Shown here piece after piece: positions 33,446 through 45,915 of a DNA stretch of 64,000 bases. The position numbers and the translations under genes were made by a program. Position 1 is the stretch's first letter, and each line of letters begins with the position of its first letter. The stretch comes from Ceratodon purpureus. Lineage: Eukaryota > Streptophyta > Bryopsida > Pseudoditrichales > Ditrichaceae. The stretch spans positions 17,546,183 through 17,610,182 of the forward strand of contig CM026426.1 in NCBI GenBank assembly GCA_014871385.1, in the 5' to 3' direction. The notes beneath the pieces were generated by a model that was given only the letters and a program-made list of their open reading frames with translations, made no database searches and was not told where the DNA came from.

Positions 33446-34096
33446 ATGTCACCTGGGAGCCGAGTGGCGAAGTGTACCATGTCGGGTTTGTTCAAGAGTG
33501 TTGAGAACGTTCAAAAATTTCCTGTTGTTCTTCCGAGTCCCCCGGGACTGGAGTCCTTGTTTATGGGAATGTCGCTTCGATGGTCGGACTTTGCTGGTGG
33601 TATTGAAGTCGTCGGGGAAGGAAGTGATAGCAGCGACTCCGACTTCGAACCAAATCATGACTCGATCATGTGTAAGCCCAAATTGTCTAGGAGCTGGTTT
33701 AAATTCTTGTCATCAAGTCGACTGTTTAAAGCGCTCACAGTGATCTTTCCACATCTAGATGTTTGCCCAAGCAATTGCTTCTCTTGGATCTCTTACACCC
33801 ACGGCATGAGTATCCACACATTTCCGTATCACCAGCATTCACTTGTAATCAAGGGTTCAAGCATAGGGCCTAATTCAGACCGTATCGCGCTGTACCTTTC
33901 TCGCGGATGGCAGTCTTTTCTGCCAAGAGAGGTTCTAATCACAAGACAGGTGAAGGGCCGACTGATGATGCAAGTCCTGGACTTCTGGCAGTTAGATGAT
34001 AGCGGTTCGACTTGGTGCCATCGTGGAACCGCTCGATACATCATAACCGAAGGCCAACTCTGGAAGGAGGTTGAATTTCAGGCTACAAACATTTAG
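33446..34096 (+). CDS. Hypothetical protein bracketed by palindromes
   Basis: An intact 216-residue frame. It has a Ser/Asp-rich stretch (EGSDSSDSDFEPNHD, about residues 60-75). The C-terminal block ALYLSRGWQSFLPREVLI then DFWQLDDSGSTWCHRGTARY loosely recalls the C-terminus of the 6463/15297 pair (DFW, then WxxxGT). A TATATAG at 33261-33267 may be its TATA box, implying a 150-bp leader or an additional upstream exon. No known domain. Palindromes lie upstream (33006) and downstream (34344). Confidence 0.5.
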   Translation: MSPGSRVAKCTMSGLFKSVENVQKFPVVLPSPPGLESLFMGMSLRWSDFAGGIEVVGEGSDSSDSDFEPNHDSIMCKPKLSRSWFKFLSSSRLFKALTVIFPHLDVCPSNCFSWISYTHGMSIHTFPYHQHSLVIKGSSIGPNSDRIALYLSRGWQSFLPREVLITRQVKGRLMMQVLDFWQLDDSGSTWCHRGTARYIITEGQLWKEVEFQATNI

Positions 34097-34343
34097 TGGG
34101 GTGGATGGATTACCTCCACACGGGCGCGAGACGATCTATGATTTCAAAAATGATCATTTCGGTTAAGCAGAGTCACGGCTCTCGCAGGGATTGAGTTCAA
34201 CCTTACAATATGAATTTTCCTAGAAATTCAAGCCTTATTTTTGAGGGCGGTTATTGTTCGATTTTGAACGGTCAGCTGTTGCGTCTTGTATCAAGCTACG
34301 TACTGCTACAAATTTCTCGAATGTAAGGGTATATTCTCGCCTT

Positions 34344-34359
34344 TTGGCGCTAGCGCCAA
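34344..34359. repeat. Palindromic intergenic motif, copy 10 (perfect)
   Basis: TTGGCGCTAGCGCCAA, a perfect 16-bp palindrome, 250 bp after the preceding gene. Confidence 0.85.
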
Positions 34360-34676
34360 GCTCAAAATGCTGACTGTCTACGCACCAGGCCTCGCTATCG
34401 ACCCCTTCAGGAATGCCGAGCCTTAATCGGATTCAGCCAGCGTTGGGCGGCCACGGACACTGTATGCTTCATCGAAGGTGACGCCATCCACTGGACTCAC
34501 GCTCTGACTTCTCCACTCAAGCTAGGCCGATAGTTTAGATGCTCCAGGTAGCCAGCTACTATTAGGAGGTAAAAAGGTTCTTAAGAATTGTTATGCGCCA
34601 GTCAGGTCCCTGACTCGGTTCTGCGACGGTATGTAAGTTCTATTATTGTAATGCAGTTTCTCACCATCTGACTCCT

Positions 34677-34677
<1 letters not shown>

Positions 34678-34709
<32 letters not shown>
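34678..34709. repeat. Poly(A) run, 32 nt
   Basis: An uninterrupted A run preceded by unique sequence. It may be the tail of a retroposed sequence on the + strand, but no flanking duplication or body was recognised. Confidence 0.5.
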
Positions 34710-34710
<1 letters not shown>

Positions 34711-34783
34711 AAGCTTACTGTCTAGATCCTGTTGTATCTAATAGCTTGATTTGGATTATGAGCGTGGGTGCCTCATGAGAGGC

Positions 34784-34799
34784 TAGCGCGGGCGCCATC
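34784..34799. repeat. Palindromic intergenic motif, copy 11
   Basis: TAGCGCGGGCGCCATC, one good arm and one decayed arm. Confidence 0.6.
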
Positions 34800-35217
34800 C
34801 ATTGCTGCAACGTTTGCCCTCTCGATTTTGTATTATGAATTATTTTAACTAAGGAAATGATGAAATTTGAATGGTTAAGCTAACGATGTTCTTGTTATGT
34901 TTGTATTGTCGTTCATCCAATGGTGCGTTAAACGAAGTGGTATTTATTGAGTTAAGTTTGAGGTTACGGTCATCTTCGATTTTGTTTTGATTTAGGTTAC
35001 GATTGCACGTCGTCGCAGATTTAACAGTCTCTCTCGCAGTGGAATTCATAAATCGTCCTTCGAGTTCCGTATAGTATTTGTGTATTTGTGCATTTGTGTA
35101 TAACACTTATATACGTTACATTATAGCTATTCGTATCTAGAAATTGATGAAGCTCATCCAATAATTATACTTTGGATGTTGATGTACAATACGCATATCG
35201 TTGTCGTATACTTGTGC

Positions 35218-35457
35218 TCAGACATACGGTTGGATGACATTCTTGTCAAGTGATGATTTTTGACTTTTTGGTTTTGAGCCAATATTCCTGTTGACAGATA
35301 CGCTCCACGTCGCAGGCCTACTTGCATCCTGATTTACGCACTCGAGAACCACTACCTCAATGTCAGCGACTTTGGAATTGTTAAAAGCTCCTGAAACCAA
35401 TGCGTTCGTGGGCAACATTCCCTTGCAGTTTAGTGAAGCGTCATCCTCCTGAAACAA
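35218..35457 (-). CDS. Possible exon of unknown protein
   Basis: A 79-residue frame with normal protein-like composition (GAFNNSKVADIEVVVLECVN). No family is recognised and no clear promoter was found. A splice acceptor-like TTGCAG is not obvious, so it could be a chance frame. Confidence 0.25.
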   Translation of the reverse strand: MFQEDDASLNCKGMLPTNALVSGAFNNSKVADIEVVVLECVNQDASRPATWSVSVNRNIGSKPKSQKSSLDKNVIQPYV

Positions 35458-36120
35458 TCCTTCATTCCTATCTGCAATATCAAATCAAAGTATAATTCCT
35501 ACAGTAAAGTCCCCAATACCACCAAAATTCACTATGTTCCTAAGTAGGACAGGACTGAGATTGACATTGCCACAGAGTAATGCACATCTTCAACTAGTGT
35601 AATATTCAGATGATACATCTCGACAACTAGTTTTTTGTGATATATAACAAAAAAGATGGGGAGCTTATTTCAAACATTCTTTTAGGATCTTCTTGCGTTC
35701 TCTGGTATGGAAAAGTATACGACCTTACCAACCAATATTACAGCGTGAAATCAAGATGCCGAGAGATGCCGCAAGGCTAAGAAGCCGATGTTCTCTACAA
35801 AAACCCCCATTCAGTCGGTGGCCAATACTCACCAATCCTTGCAGGGATGTACTTGGGTTAGTCAAAGTTCAACCAATCAATATAAGTACTAGTATTCTGG
35901 AAACGTACATAATAACGGAAACATTAAAAATTTGCAGTAAATTGTATCGTATTATCTATCACTTTTTTAATTCAACAGTATTACCGGGTGTAAGTATGCT
36001 AGACCCTATATACTTGTGGCAAAATAGCGGAGTACTAAAACTACACGATAGTACTCACATGTACTTACTATTGGTGCAGGGTTTCAATTTTGGCTACGCA
36101 TTTGAGATCGACGGTGGAAA

Positions 36121-36426
36121 TTGGTGGATCTGAATCCTCCAATCGGGAAGGAGGTATGTTACAAAAGGTGGCACGGAAAGAATGTAACTATATTCGGAGT
36201 AGTACACGGGACTTTTGGAGAATCCCATGGTGTGACAAGGTACTTGGTCATCAGACAGGGTGGACAAGCATGGTATCACGCTCGTTTGGTCAAGCCACCT
36301 AACTTCGCGATTGTGGCAGCCATTGACGCCTTGACACGTATTCGAATAGGGCCAAAAATGGAAGCATCGAATCTTATGCGATTAATTTTCCTAGTTGGCA
36401 TCCAAAGCCCAAATTTAATCCACTGA
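36121..36426 (+). CDS. Possible fragment of unknown protein
   Basis: A 101-residue frame: IGKEVCYKRWHGKNVTIFGVV, RYLVIRQGGQAWYHARLVKPP. The first half reads like a small beta-rich domain. It lacks a convincing start context. The surrounding 34.8-37.7 kb is AT-rich and otherwise without supported genes. Confidence 0.25.
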   Translation: MVDLNPPIGKEVCYKRWHGKNVTIFGVVHGTFGESHGVTRYLVIRQGGQAWYHARLVKPPNFAIVAAIDALTRIRIGPKMEASNLMRLIFLVGIQSPNLIH

Positions 36427-36429
36427 ACT

Positions 36430-37740
36430 TTCATTTGAAATGCTTTAAGTCTCATCCAAATCTGCCTATCTAAAATATTTAAAAGGCAATATGCTATGGT
36501 TTCAACAAAATGCATAATATTAATGTGGATGTTGCATGGATGAAAATTCATTCAAACGTTTTTTGGAATGTATGGAATATTTGTTAACCCAATGAAGTAT
36601 TCAGTAATACTCGTATATAAATTGAATGTGTTAATGCTATTCAAATCCATTTGTTTAATTGTAATGCATGCAAATCTAATAATAGTTCTTTATTCTATTT
36701 GACCCAAATCCCATTGAATATGATATTAAAATTAGTACGTAAGGGTATTTATATAATTACTTCATTTTAATTTTATATGAATACGCATGTAATTCAAACA
36801 ATAGTATATTCTAGTCGGCGACGAAGAGGCGCCATTCAGGTGCATTGACAATTCAGCGCTTGTGTTGCATGTGTTGGTTTTGGAGCATTGCAGGCATTGC
36901 AATGCCAGCATCCAGAACATTGAATCGCAAAAGAACATAACTATTTTGATAACCCCTCCTTTCTTGCACCTCAGACTGCTAACTCAGCATTTTCTCCTTG
37001 CATTGCCAGCTTGTCCTTTGGGAGAATATTTGGGACTAAAAAGTTGACAGAAAGTTGACAAGGATTAAAAAATATGACCGAATTGACAAAAATACAGAGA
37101 ACAATGTTGAAGTTATTATATTGGACATTTTGTTGTCAAAGTTCTGTCAATTCAACATAGTTCTTCTTGTAGTGATATGTATATGGAATGTACATTTATT
37201 TGTGTTTTATGCACTGGAAATCTACCATATGCATACACTTCACTGATCCTAAATCTACCATGTTTTTTCATTTTTCCAACTATATATCTACACCATAGCT
37301 ACATCACCATTCACTCTTAAATCTATACATATTAAAAATTCCACCTCCAAAATTTTACACAAAAATAGATTCATATGAACAATCTTAAAGTTTATTTCAT
37401 GCAAATTTTATATGTACTTTATATAAATTTAATATCTATTTTACCTTCAAAAGTGTGTCGGAACACGAAAACTCCCTAATCATCCGGTTAACACTCAAAA
37501 CGAGCAAAAATACTTCTGCACGGTCCGTGTGACCTCTTCCGTGACCGTCTACACCTCGGATCGTCTCATGGTGACTGTCGTTCCTCTAATTTCTGTTTGG
37601 CCAACGGGGATCGTGCAACTCTGCTGAGCGATGCTGGCTCTGGGAGATGCCAGATTGGCTTCCACCATCGCCATCAGATCCGCAATTGTCCGATGTAGAC
37701 CGAAAATACTCGGATCCGTGACCATTTCCTGATCTTTCCT
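36430..37740. other. Gene-less AT-rich spacer
   Basis: About 1.3 kb with no supported gene or repeat. A lone GAGGCGCCATTC near 36826 is only half of the palindromic motif. Confidence 0.4.
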
Positions 37741-37743
37741 AGT

Positions 37744-39160
37744 CTAAGGCGACTGAATTTGCTCTTGCGGAGCCTTGAACACTGCTCCACGAGATTCCCC
37801 CACCATTGTCCAAGAGGGAGATCCAGGGAGTCTCGAATCGACCCTTGGACTTCCGGTTTCCAGGCAGAGCAACTTCTTCATCAACTTCAGGGTCTTGCCC
37901 ATCGAGAACTTGTACTTGGCCAGGATCGTAATGATCTTCTCTCTATCCGGCTCGTTGGCCGTGGTCATCACGTTCTCATCAAACATCTGGGCTTTCTTGA
38001 CCACATCGCCCAGAACTCCCACCAACTTTCGGATCTCATTCAGGGTCTACTCTTGCTCGGCGTGGAACTTACGGATCTCCTTGCTCTTCGTGGCCAGCTC
38101 CGAGGTGAGTTCCTTGATCTGAAGCTCCAGCTGCTGCTTCTCGGCCCGCAACTTGGATGCATCCTTCAAGAGCACAATCTCCCGTAAGACTTCCTCCGGC
38201 TCGCAGCCTCCTAATGACGCACAAACCCTTCGGAACATCGACTTAATCCATTCGTAAGTGGCTTGAGCGTCTCGGGTTCCCTCCCAAAGTGACCAGAATG
38301 GATCATTCGGAAAACCCTGCTCGGAACTAGCTGCCTTCCTCGCTGTGCCATCTCGGGCTGTGGAGGGTTTCGCGTGGTGGGACGTAGCTCGTTTTGACTG
38401 CGACTTGGAATGGGCCTTCATTGGGGCAGGTTCCGGGAGCGCCTCCACATCCGGTTCCTGATCTTCCGTGGAAGTCGTATTGGTGCTCTCTTCATAATGC
38501 TCCTCCTCTCTTTCCGGTGCCTCCTTGAAATAGAGGAGATCCTTCGCCACCTTGTACTCACACTTTTCATCGTCCAGCAGTAGGCTATTAGCCTACTAGA
38601 AATGATACAGGAACGGGGTAATTGGAGTTGGCTTCTTTCCGACCTCGGACAGCAACTTCTGCACGGTATTCGATACGAGCTAGGCCCAATTCACCTGCCG
38701 CTCACCCGTGATGGCTCCGAAGATCGTGATCCCGACCGTGATGGTGACTTGGTCCGGTTTCAACGGATACAGAATTGGAATGAGAAAGGCTAGGATCTGT
38801 CTCTCTCATGTCCTTGCACGCGTCTATCACATACCCATTGTTCTTATGGATCTTTCTGGAGAACCTATCCTGGATGTACTTATCCATTCTGGTCGCCCAA
38901 TCGTACCCCTCCTGAAGGAAATTGTAAGTGTCCGCCGACATATCCATGGTCCACTGAGTTGGGTGACCTCGGATCAAATTATCCCATCTATTATCCGGCC
39001 CATCTACGATTTCTCTCACCATCTCTTCATCCCTCAGCAACTAGGGTCGGGAAAGCAACCCTTGGCACCTCATCCGAGTGAGGTCCTCTATCAGCTCGTT
39101 CATCTCACTCTCTGTCTTTGGAATTGCGGAACTAAGAATCCTGAGCTGAATTGGCGCCAT
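37744..39160 (-). pseudogene. Broken member of a repeated plant gene family (unknown function)
   Basis: A TATA box (reverse-strand GTATATAAG, 39310-39318) precedes the ATG at 39160 by about 150 bp. Parts in order: an N-terminal helical region; a block YIQDRFSRKIHKNNGYVI then DACKDMRE; a block YPLKPDQVTITVGITIFGAI then TGERQVNWA and PTPITPFLYHF; an acidic/Ser linker; a long coiled coil (REIVLLKDASKLRAEKQQLEL) and a C-terminal helical segment. From memory, similar multi-copy proteins occur in bryophytes. Whether they are host genes or belong to mobile elements is not settled. The locus has a handful of breaks, so it is treated as a fossil. Confidence 0.45.
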
Positions 39161-39164
39161 AGAT

Positions 39165-41361
39165 AAGTCTCACTTCTCTCCCTTTACAACCCGACAGCAA
39201 AAAACCCGGCAATCCAACTGCTAGTGAATCGGAAAAGACAAAACACATCACCACTCGTTCACTCCCTACTCACAATCCGCAAAAGGAACTCCAAAACCTA
39301 ACACCCCCGCTTATATACTAAAGCAATCATTAACTCTAAGACGACGTGTAATTGCAGCCGCCACCGTACAGAGCCAAGGGTCATCCGTTCATGATTACTC
39401 ACGCATCGGATCGGATCCTGCACGCGGTTACTGTAACGGTCAACTCCCGGAACGAACCCTCAGTCCGAGTTCTCCATCCGAATACTCTCTTCTGGGTTCC
39501 AAGATCTAGATCCGAAGACACTACCTGAGTTAACCGTTTTAATGATATTTGAGTATTCGGTTCTAACTAACTCCTAATCCGGATAGTGTCTGGCCTATTT
39601 TTACCTATTTAACCAAAAAAAATGAAAAACTAACTGAATCCTGACTCCGGTTGGGGATTAACCGGTTTATTCTGACTTTCTTGGATCCCACAAAGTATAC
39701 GTAGAATTTATGTTCTTTTTTTTTGTACAACGGGGACTAATTAAATTGACAAAAATTTAACGATAGATTTTTGTAAAAGGCTAGCTCATTAAATTCAATA
39801 GTAAATTTTTATAGAATTCATATGAAATTTACTCCATCAGACATTTCTGCTTCTTCCCATTTCAATTTGAGACAATCACATACATTGTTAACACCTACAA
39901 AGGAGTACAGTTTTATCAAAGCAAACTCTTTGTGTGTTTGTACCATGTTGTTGTCCCAAACATGGCATTTGAATAAAACTCTAAGTTGCCCAAACGATGT
40001 TGTATCTTCATCTTTTGTATTCTCTGATCGTAAAGAAACACTGCTAAAGCAACTCCTACCATGATGTTTTGCAGTAGCTCTGCATATGTAGGTGCCTCTC
40101 CATATTCAAAGTCCCAAAATGATGGTAGAGCAAGATTTATATAGATAAGAAGGTGCTGCACCAAAAAAAAAAAAAAAAAAACTTCCCTACCCCTAAGGGT
40201 GGGTGGGCGGGACATCCCTTTACAGGGCAACTTTTATCACCTTCCTCACCAAATTTCATTCTCAATCAGCCCATTCTCAATTCAAACCTAATCAAATCTG
40301 TGCACTCTCTTGTGGTTCCAAATTACCAGTATAGACACATAGTGCTTTTCACCAGAGAATTCTCAATCAACACACTACTTACAATATAGCAGTGTATGAG
40401 AAAACAATCCAAATAATAGAGAAAAGTTTGTCTTAAAACTCACAATACAAGATCAACACAAAATAGTTTGAGTCTCGAGAAATCTTCTCATCTCTTGAAT
40501 GTTGGTGTAGTAAAGTAAGAAAAATCCAGAGGTAAAGGACCTCACCTGTCCCCATAAACACAACCAAAAGCACAGTTAGGATTATGTTTGTAGACAAGGT
40601 GTCAACAGCCCTTTACAGCTTGTTATTGCAGTCACAAGAAAAATCAAACCCTACACCAAACATACAAATCAAAGGGAGAGATGAAAGAGTCTAATTGCAA
40701 ACATAAATTAGAAGACCTAACTAGTAGTTCCACCAGACTCAGCCATGTTGCACTTTGCTGAATCAGCTCCACACCACCATATACCAAAACTTCACAAGCT
40801 CTAAAAATCTCTCACACACATGTAGCAAACTAGAATTACTTTCAAAGTAGACAAGCAAACTAGAATTACTTTCAAAGTAGCCAAGAAACTCCCATGGTTT
40901 TATACCCTCAAAGAAGTCTCTAGAGATTCACTTGTTTGTTATATGGACAGGAATAGCCTCGCTGGTCCAATCATCTCTGACCCTTAGATGAAGGTTAACC
41001 TAGATCAAATGGTCATAAATTAGTGACTTGCTAGAGTAAAGTTCAAGCTTATAGTAAGCCTCAAGTAAAGTAAGCCCCAAGTAAAGTAAGCTTCAAGTTT
41101 GGAGTAACTACCAGTAAGCCATGTGTAAGGAAGGTGGGTGGGTTTCACTAATTTACACCTTATTCAGCATATCATGCCATAATAAAGTGACTATGTAATT
41201 GCTTGCAAAGTTTTACAAGTAATGTGCAAATTTATTTTGCAAGCCTACATAACTGAAGAGTGCAACTTCTGTCTGAATCATTGTAATAAAAACCTTATTT
41301 AGAAAATAAATTCTAAATTAAATACGGGTATAAGATCTTCCCAATATTTTTAAAAAAAAAA

Positions 41362-41396
<35 letters not shown>

Positions 41397-41490
41397 ACCT
41401 TGATTGTCTTCCATACATTAATTTATATAAACAAAAAAAGATTAGAAATTATATTATAAACAATATCAAAAATACAATCTTGATGTATAT
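39165..41490. other. Gene-poor stretch with poly(A) and small tandem repeats
   Basis: It holds the 39160 gene's promoter, poly(A) runs at about 40162-40180 and 41352-41395, and a 36-bp tandem duplication (AGCAAACTAGAATTACTTTC units near 40826-40882). Reverse-strand frames near 39916-40230 might be a terminal exon of the Plavaka-like gene but are not convincing. Confidence 0.4.
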
Positions 41491-41494
41491 TTAC

Positions 41495-44400
41495 TTAACT
41501 GATATGTTGGCATATTATTGGAATTTCATCCAAACTCTCAATCAAGTATGAACCAATCTCAGGCTGATTTCGCAAAATTCGTTGTAATTTTGTTAAATCA
41601 TTTGTTTCAAGATGACCACTCGCAATCACATTTTGGAAGTTTGGTTCTTGACTTTTTATAGTCACGGTGTGACCACTCATCACATGTTTCCTTGTTTCCA
41701 TTGCTTATTCCATACATTGCATAATAAAATTGAATAATGAGCATATTTACCAAAAAAATACACCATGGTTGAAATCAAAATCATAAATGAATTAAAATAG
41801 TAAACGCATATTCATTGAACACCTCAGTTATTCGAAAATCATTAAAATATAAGTTGACTATTAATTTTATAATTCTTTGAAAAATTCATCGTTATTTTGA
41901 GATGTTTTAATCAGAGATGTTGGCATCACATACCCCATTCAAAGGAGAATTGCTTTTCTTGGGCTAATCAAATCCGTCCTTTTCCTGAACATTTGTCTGT
42001 AGTGCTTGTAATCTTCTGTTGTACTTTATAATAAATTTTTGAAAGTCCCTTTTGTTACCAGTCCTGTATGCCTTTTCATCAGTGCTATATGGAGGTTTTC
42101 ATACAAGTTTGAACTTTATTCAAAAGGAGAACCCGATTCGAATAATAGCAGTACGGTAATGAGACATGTCATGAATCTTGATAAGTTGAAATTCAGAACG
42201 TTGCCAATCTGATAATACTCTCACAAAAGTATTCATTGCTCTGAAAATCAAAAAAAACATGTCATTACTATTTAGTTTGAGACTTATTAAAAATCTGTGC
42301 TTAATCTAAAATTTCAAAGAGAAAAAGTAGCTTACAATTCCGTAATATAGTTAATCAATACATGACATACTTAAGTAAATACAAAAACAACAAAGTAAGA
42401 CACTTACTCTCTCATTAAATCATTCAAACTTGTAAGTAACTCATTATTATACTCCTTTTTGCGGCATGCCATTTGATACCATTTCAAAAAATTTAACAAT
42501 GACACTTATAACGTGATCTTCATATAGACCAAACAAACAAAACAGAATGACTTGTCAAAAAAATTAATTGAAGCAATGTTCATATTCATACTAATTAAAT
42601 CATCTATAACTATTTCATCATCAATAAAAAATATTGCCAAATACTAAATCTACTGTCCATTGTACAAAACATTTAAAAATAAACAGATAATATTGTAATT
42701 GAAAAATATATAATCCATTCAGAATATAAAAACATTAAAAGTTTATAAATATACAATGATAGCTTCATGATAATATAAGAAGCTTCATAATAATCCACAA
42801 ACATTATGTGATTATTCAAATGTATTTTTGATGTCTTAATGTACTACCTATTTGAAGAATGAAACAAATAAATCATATGTACAAACCATACTGCGCCATT
42901 CACTTTTGTTAAAAAAAATAATCAGGTTTGAAAAAAAAACATACATTTACTGGATGTAGAGAATATTCCTTTGAAATTCGTTAAGCCTTCGAGGCACTGA
43001 ATGCACTTAAAATGTTGTTCACAATTTGCTTCATTGTTGCTTTGGTCCTCAGAGTATGATCAACATGAACGTCTCTTAATTCAGAAGCACGACACATGCA
43101 AATGCTACATGGATGTTGACATCTTCTAGAATCATAAGTACATGTGACATGTACACAACATTCACACGTTCCTTTTGAAGCAAAACCAATCACTATTCAA
43201 CACATAAAAATTACAAGAAAATCATATGAAAAAACATGGGCAAATAATTTAAAACCGTTTATTTTTGGATACTTTTTGATAACTTTTTTCTATCAAAAAA
43301 AGAAAAAATGAAACAATTTTACCTTACATTTTTCGGGATGATCAGCCACATATGCATATAGTCTTAGATATATTATTCTTTGAACACCAAATGGATCTTC
43401 ACAATGAATTCCCTTGAAAAAAAATTACAATTCATATTAATTAAGAATAAGTTGTAAAATAAATCTAACCTTAACATCCTTAATACAATATAACTTTCAT
43501 AACTATGTCATTTTGTATTATTAACAACTTTAATGTTCAATTTAAAAAAAAATTCAGAAAACCTTCTGAAGATTATCTTTGGATACTTACACAAAACTTG
43601 CCTCTTTTAATGGTTTCAAAACCACTTCAAGACATTCTTGAAAAACCTGAAGTTGGTCAAGGGATGATGAAGCATTTGTTTGAAGAATGGGTAATGTTGC
43701 AATCATACTATGACCTTCATCATGATATCGATTTCCGCAAGCGATATTATCAATGATGAGGACTATTGGGTGTCTATATTATCAATGATGAGGACACCCA
43801 ACATTTTTGCAAGCAATATTATCAATAAATAAAAACATTTAAAAAAGACATACAACATAATCTATATATCTTTAAAACAAGGATAATATAAATATATAAG
43901 AGAAATAATTAAATAATGATCAAAGATAAAAATTTAAAAAAAAAATAAGAATAATGATCTAGAGATCTAATAAAATTTAAAAATTGAGTAAGATTAAATA
44001 ATATAAGAAACGAAAAGAAAAAAGTAAGAAATAACCATTGGTGTAAATAAACATGTAGATGTAGTTTTAGAAAAGCACATAGACTAAAGAAACATAATTC
44101 AAACATACAAATGTAATTTAAGCAAGACGTAGTTCAAAGTGCTTACTTGCATGTCACGCCACCAAGTATCAGTTGTTGGGGTGGAATAAGGTTGTCCACG
44201 ATTTGTAGGTCTTAACATGAAGCACTCATTCATTTCCTTATAAGAAAACAATAATTTCACTGCTTCTAGTGAATCCTTGTACCTCAAAACATGCCCTTGA
44301 ACCAAACAGTCCTTCCATCCATCTGATTCGCTGAATAAAGATTGTTCATATTTTTCCATACTAGCAGCCGATCCATAAGATAAGTCTTGTAGATTAAACT

Positions 44401-45778
44401 GAGGGTTGAACGAAAGTTCTTTAAACAAAACATCTACCACATTATTTGACAAACTAGAACTATTGTTACTTGTCCTAGCCCAATGAAGGAATGCTTTGTG
44501 AGAGTCATAAGGAATTGAGGATGGCTTATCTGATGTAACTGATGGAATTGGGTCCATCAAATGTGAATCATTGACAGTCGTATGTTCTTGTTGTTGAGTG
44601 GATCCAGATGCTGGTGAAGGCAATACATTAGGAACGGTAGGAGGCACTTGCGGTAGTACATTCAAGTGATGACTTCGTCGATGTGATGAATACCCAACGC
44701 CACTCCTTTAAAGACCACCTCCACAGGTGTTGCAATGTTTACTATAACCTGTGATAGAGTTTGATTGATACCTTGAAAACATACATTATTCCAATTAGTT
44801 CTCAAATGTACCCATGAAGAAAATAATAGAATCGAATAAAAAATTAAATATGAAAGCCCAGCTGCTTTCTCATTCTTAAGAAGAGCAACTGCTGCAAATC
44901 CCAGTTCTGAAAAACTGGCAGCCTCTGAACGTTTCGTTTCAAATCTTCATTCCAGTAACGCAGTCATTGTGATAACACAAGATTTTTAAAAACATAAACT
45001 ACCATAGAAAAACAAAACTAAGGTTTTTTGCATATATCGAGCACCTCTGAAAATCACATACATGTATGAAAACATACCAACAAACATGAATACTCCAAGT
45101 GCTAGGTCGTTTTATGAACGATCATACTTACAGCTTGAATAGCAGCGGCAATGTCACTCTATGCGAGCGGCACGCCAAGAGAGAGAATTAATTGCAATGC
45201 CTTCAGTAGTGTCTCTCGTTTATGTGGACCAAGCTTTGTGTGGTTGTCAGCGTGACGAGGAGTCGTTCGCTTTGGCAACGGCCCTGTGCTGCCTAAACTA
45301 GTTGCACCTGCTGGACGTGGAGGTGTAGAATCTCCAGACGCTGCTGCAGATGGTCTTGGTGGAACCCTAGAAGGTCCAGCGGTTGTCGGAGAAGACCTTG
45401 TTCTTCCTGTAGCTGACGGTGGAACTTGTGGTCAAATGAAACGTGGAGGTGGAGTCGTCTTCAGAATTCGTCTACGCCGAATTGGCCCAAATGCTCTATA
45501 TTGTCCTGCACTCGATGGGGAGACTTCAGGTGGTACAGATGGTCCCAATTGACTAGATGGAGTGACAGAGGCGGCTGTGTAGCAGTAGAAAGAGGAACAC
45601 TAGATGCGGTCGACGGGGTAGAATGAGTGCTCTCTAAGGGCCGGACTACGGGTGTTGCAGGGCTACAGATGGGAGCGACTGCTGGGATGCCCTCAGAGAA
45701 TGGTACTTGCGTTTCTGGACTACTGTCCACAAATTGCAACCCTACATGTGTGTACTCTCTATCGTGAGAATTTGCCAT
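41495..45778 (-). mobile_element. Plavaka-like (CACTA-superfamily) transposase gene
   Basis: Exon-like blocks on the reverse strand in the order of Plavaka transposases. Pro-rich N-terminus (45778-45150); GSAASMEKYEQSLF then DGWKDCLVQGHVLRYKDSLEA and NRGQPYSTPTTDTWWRDMQ (to 44148, donor GTAAGC); GNRYHDEGHSMIATLPIL then FQECLEVVLKPLKEASF (about 43765-43591, donor GTAAGT); IHCEDPFGVQRIIYLRLYAY then VADHPEKC (about 43415-43323); a Cys-rich finger (43193-42981); AMNTFVRVLSDWQRSEFQ then KIHDMSHY (about 42243); KAYRTGNKRDFQKFIIKYNRR (about 42050); a C-terminal frame at 41701-41495. Family resemblance is from memory. It is partly decayed (frame changes near 45550). Ends were not found. Confidence 0.55.
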
Positions 45779-45787
45779 AATTGGTAG

Positions 45788-45915
45788 AGGGGAGGGGAGT
45801 GTGATGGGGAGTGGAGGCTAGACACAAAGAGGAGGGGAGGAGGGGAGGATAGACACGGAGAGGAGGAGGGGAGGCTAGACACGGAGAGGAGTGGAGGCTA
45901 GACACAGAGACACTA
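45788..45915. repeat. GAGG-rich minisatellite
   Basis: About five degenerate copies of GGAGGCTAGACACGGAGAGGA immediately upstream of the Plavaka-like gene's first ATG. Confidence 0.7.

Noticed and set aside
34361-34677. LINE endonuclease-like reading (TVYAPG, FIEGD) before the poly(A) run
   Set aside because: Too short, multiple frames, no reverse transcriptase, no flanking duplication.
43505-43756. Forward-strand 83-residue frame
   Set aside because: The reverse strand has the Plavaka-like exon with matching splice donor; the forward frame is its shadow.
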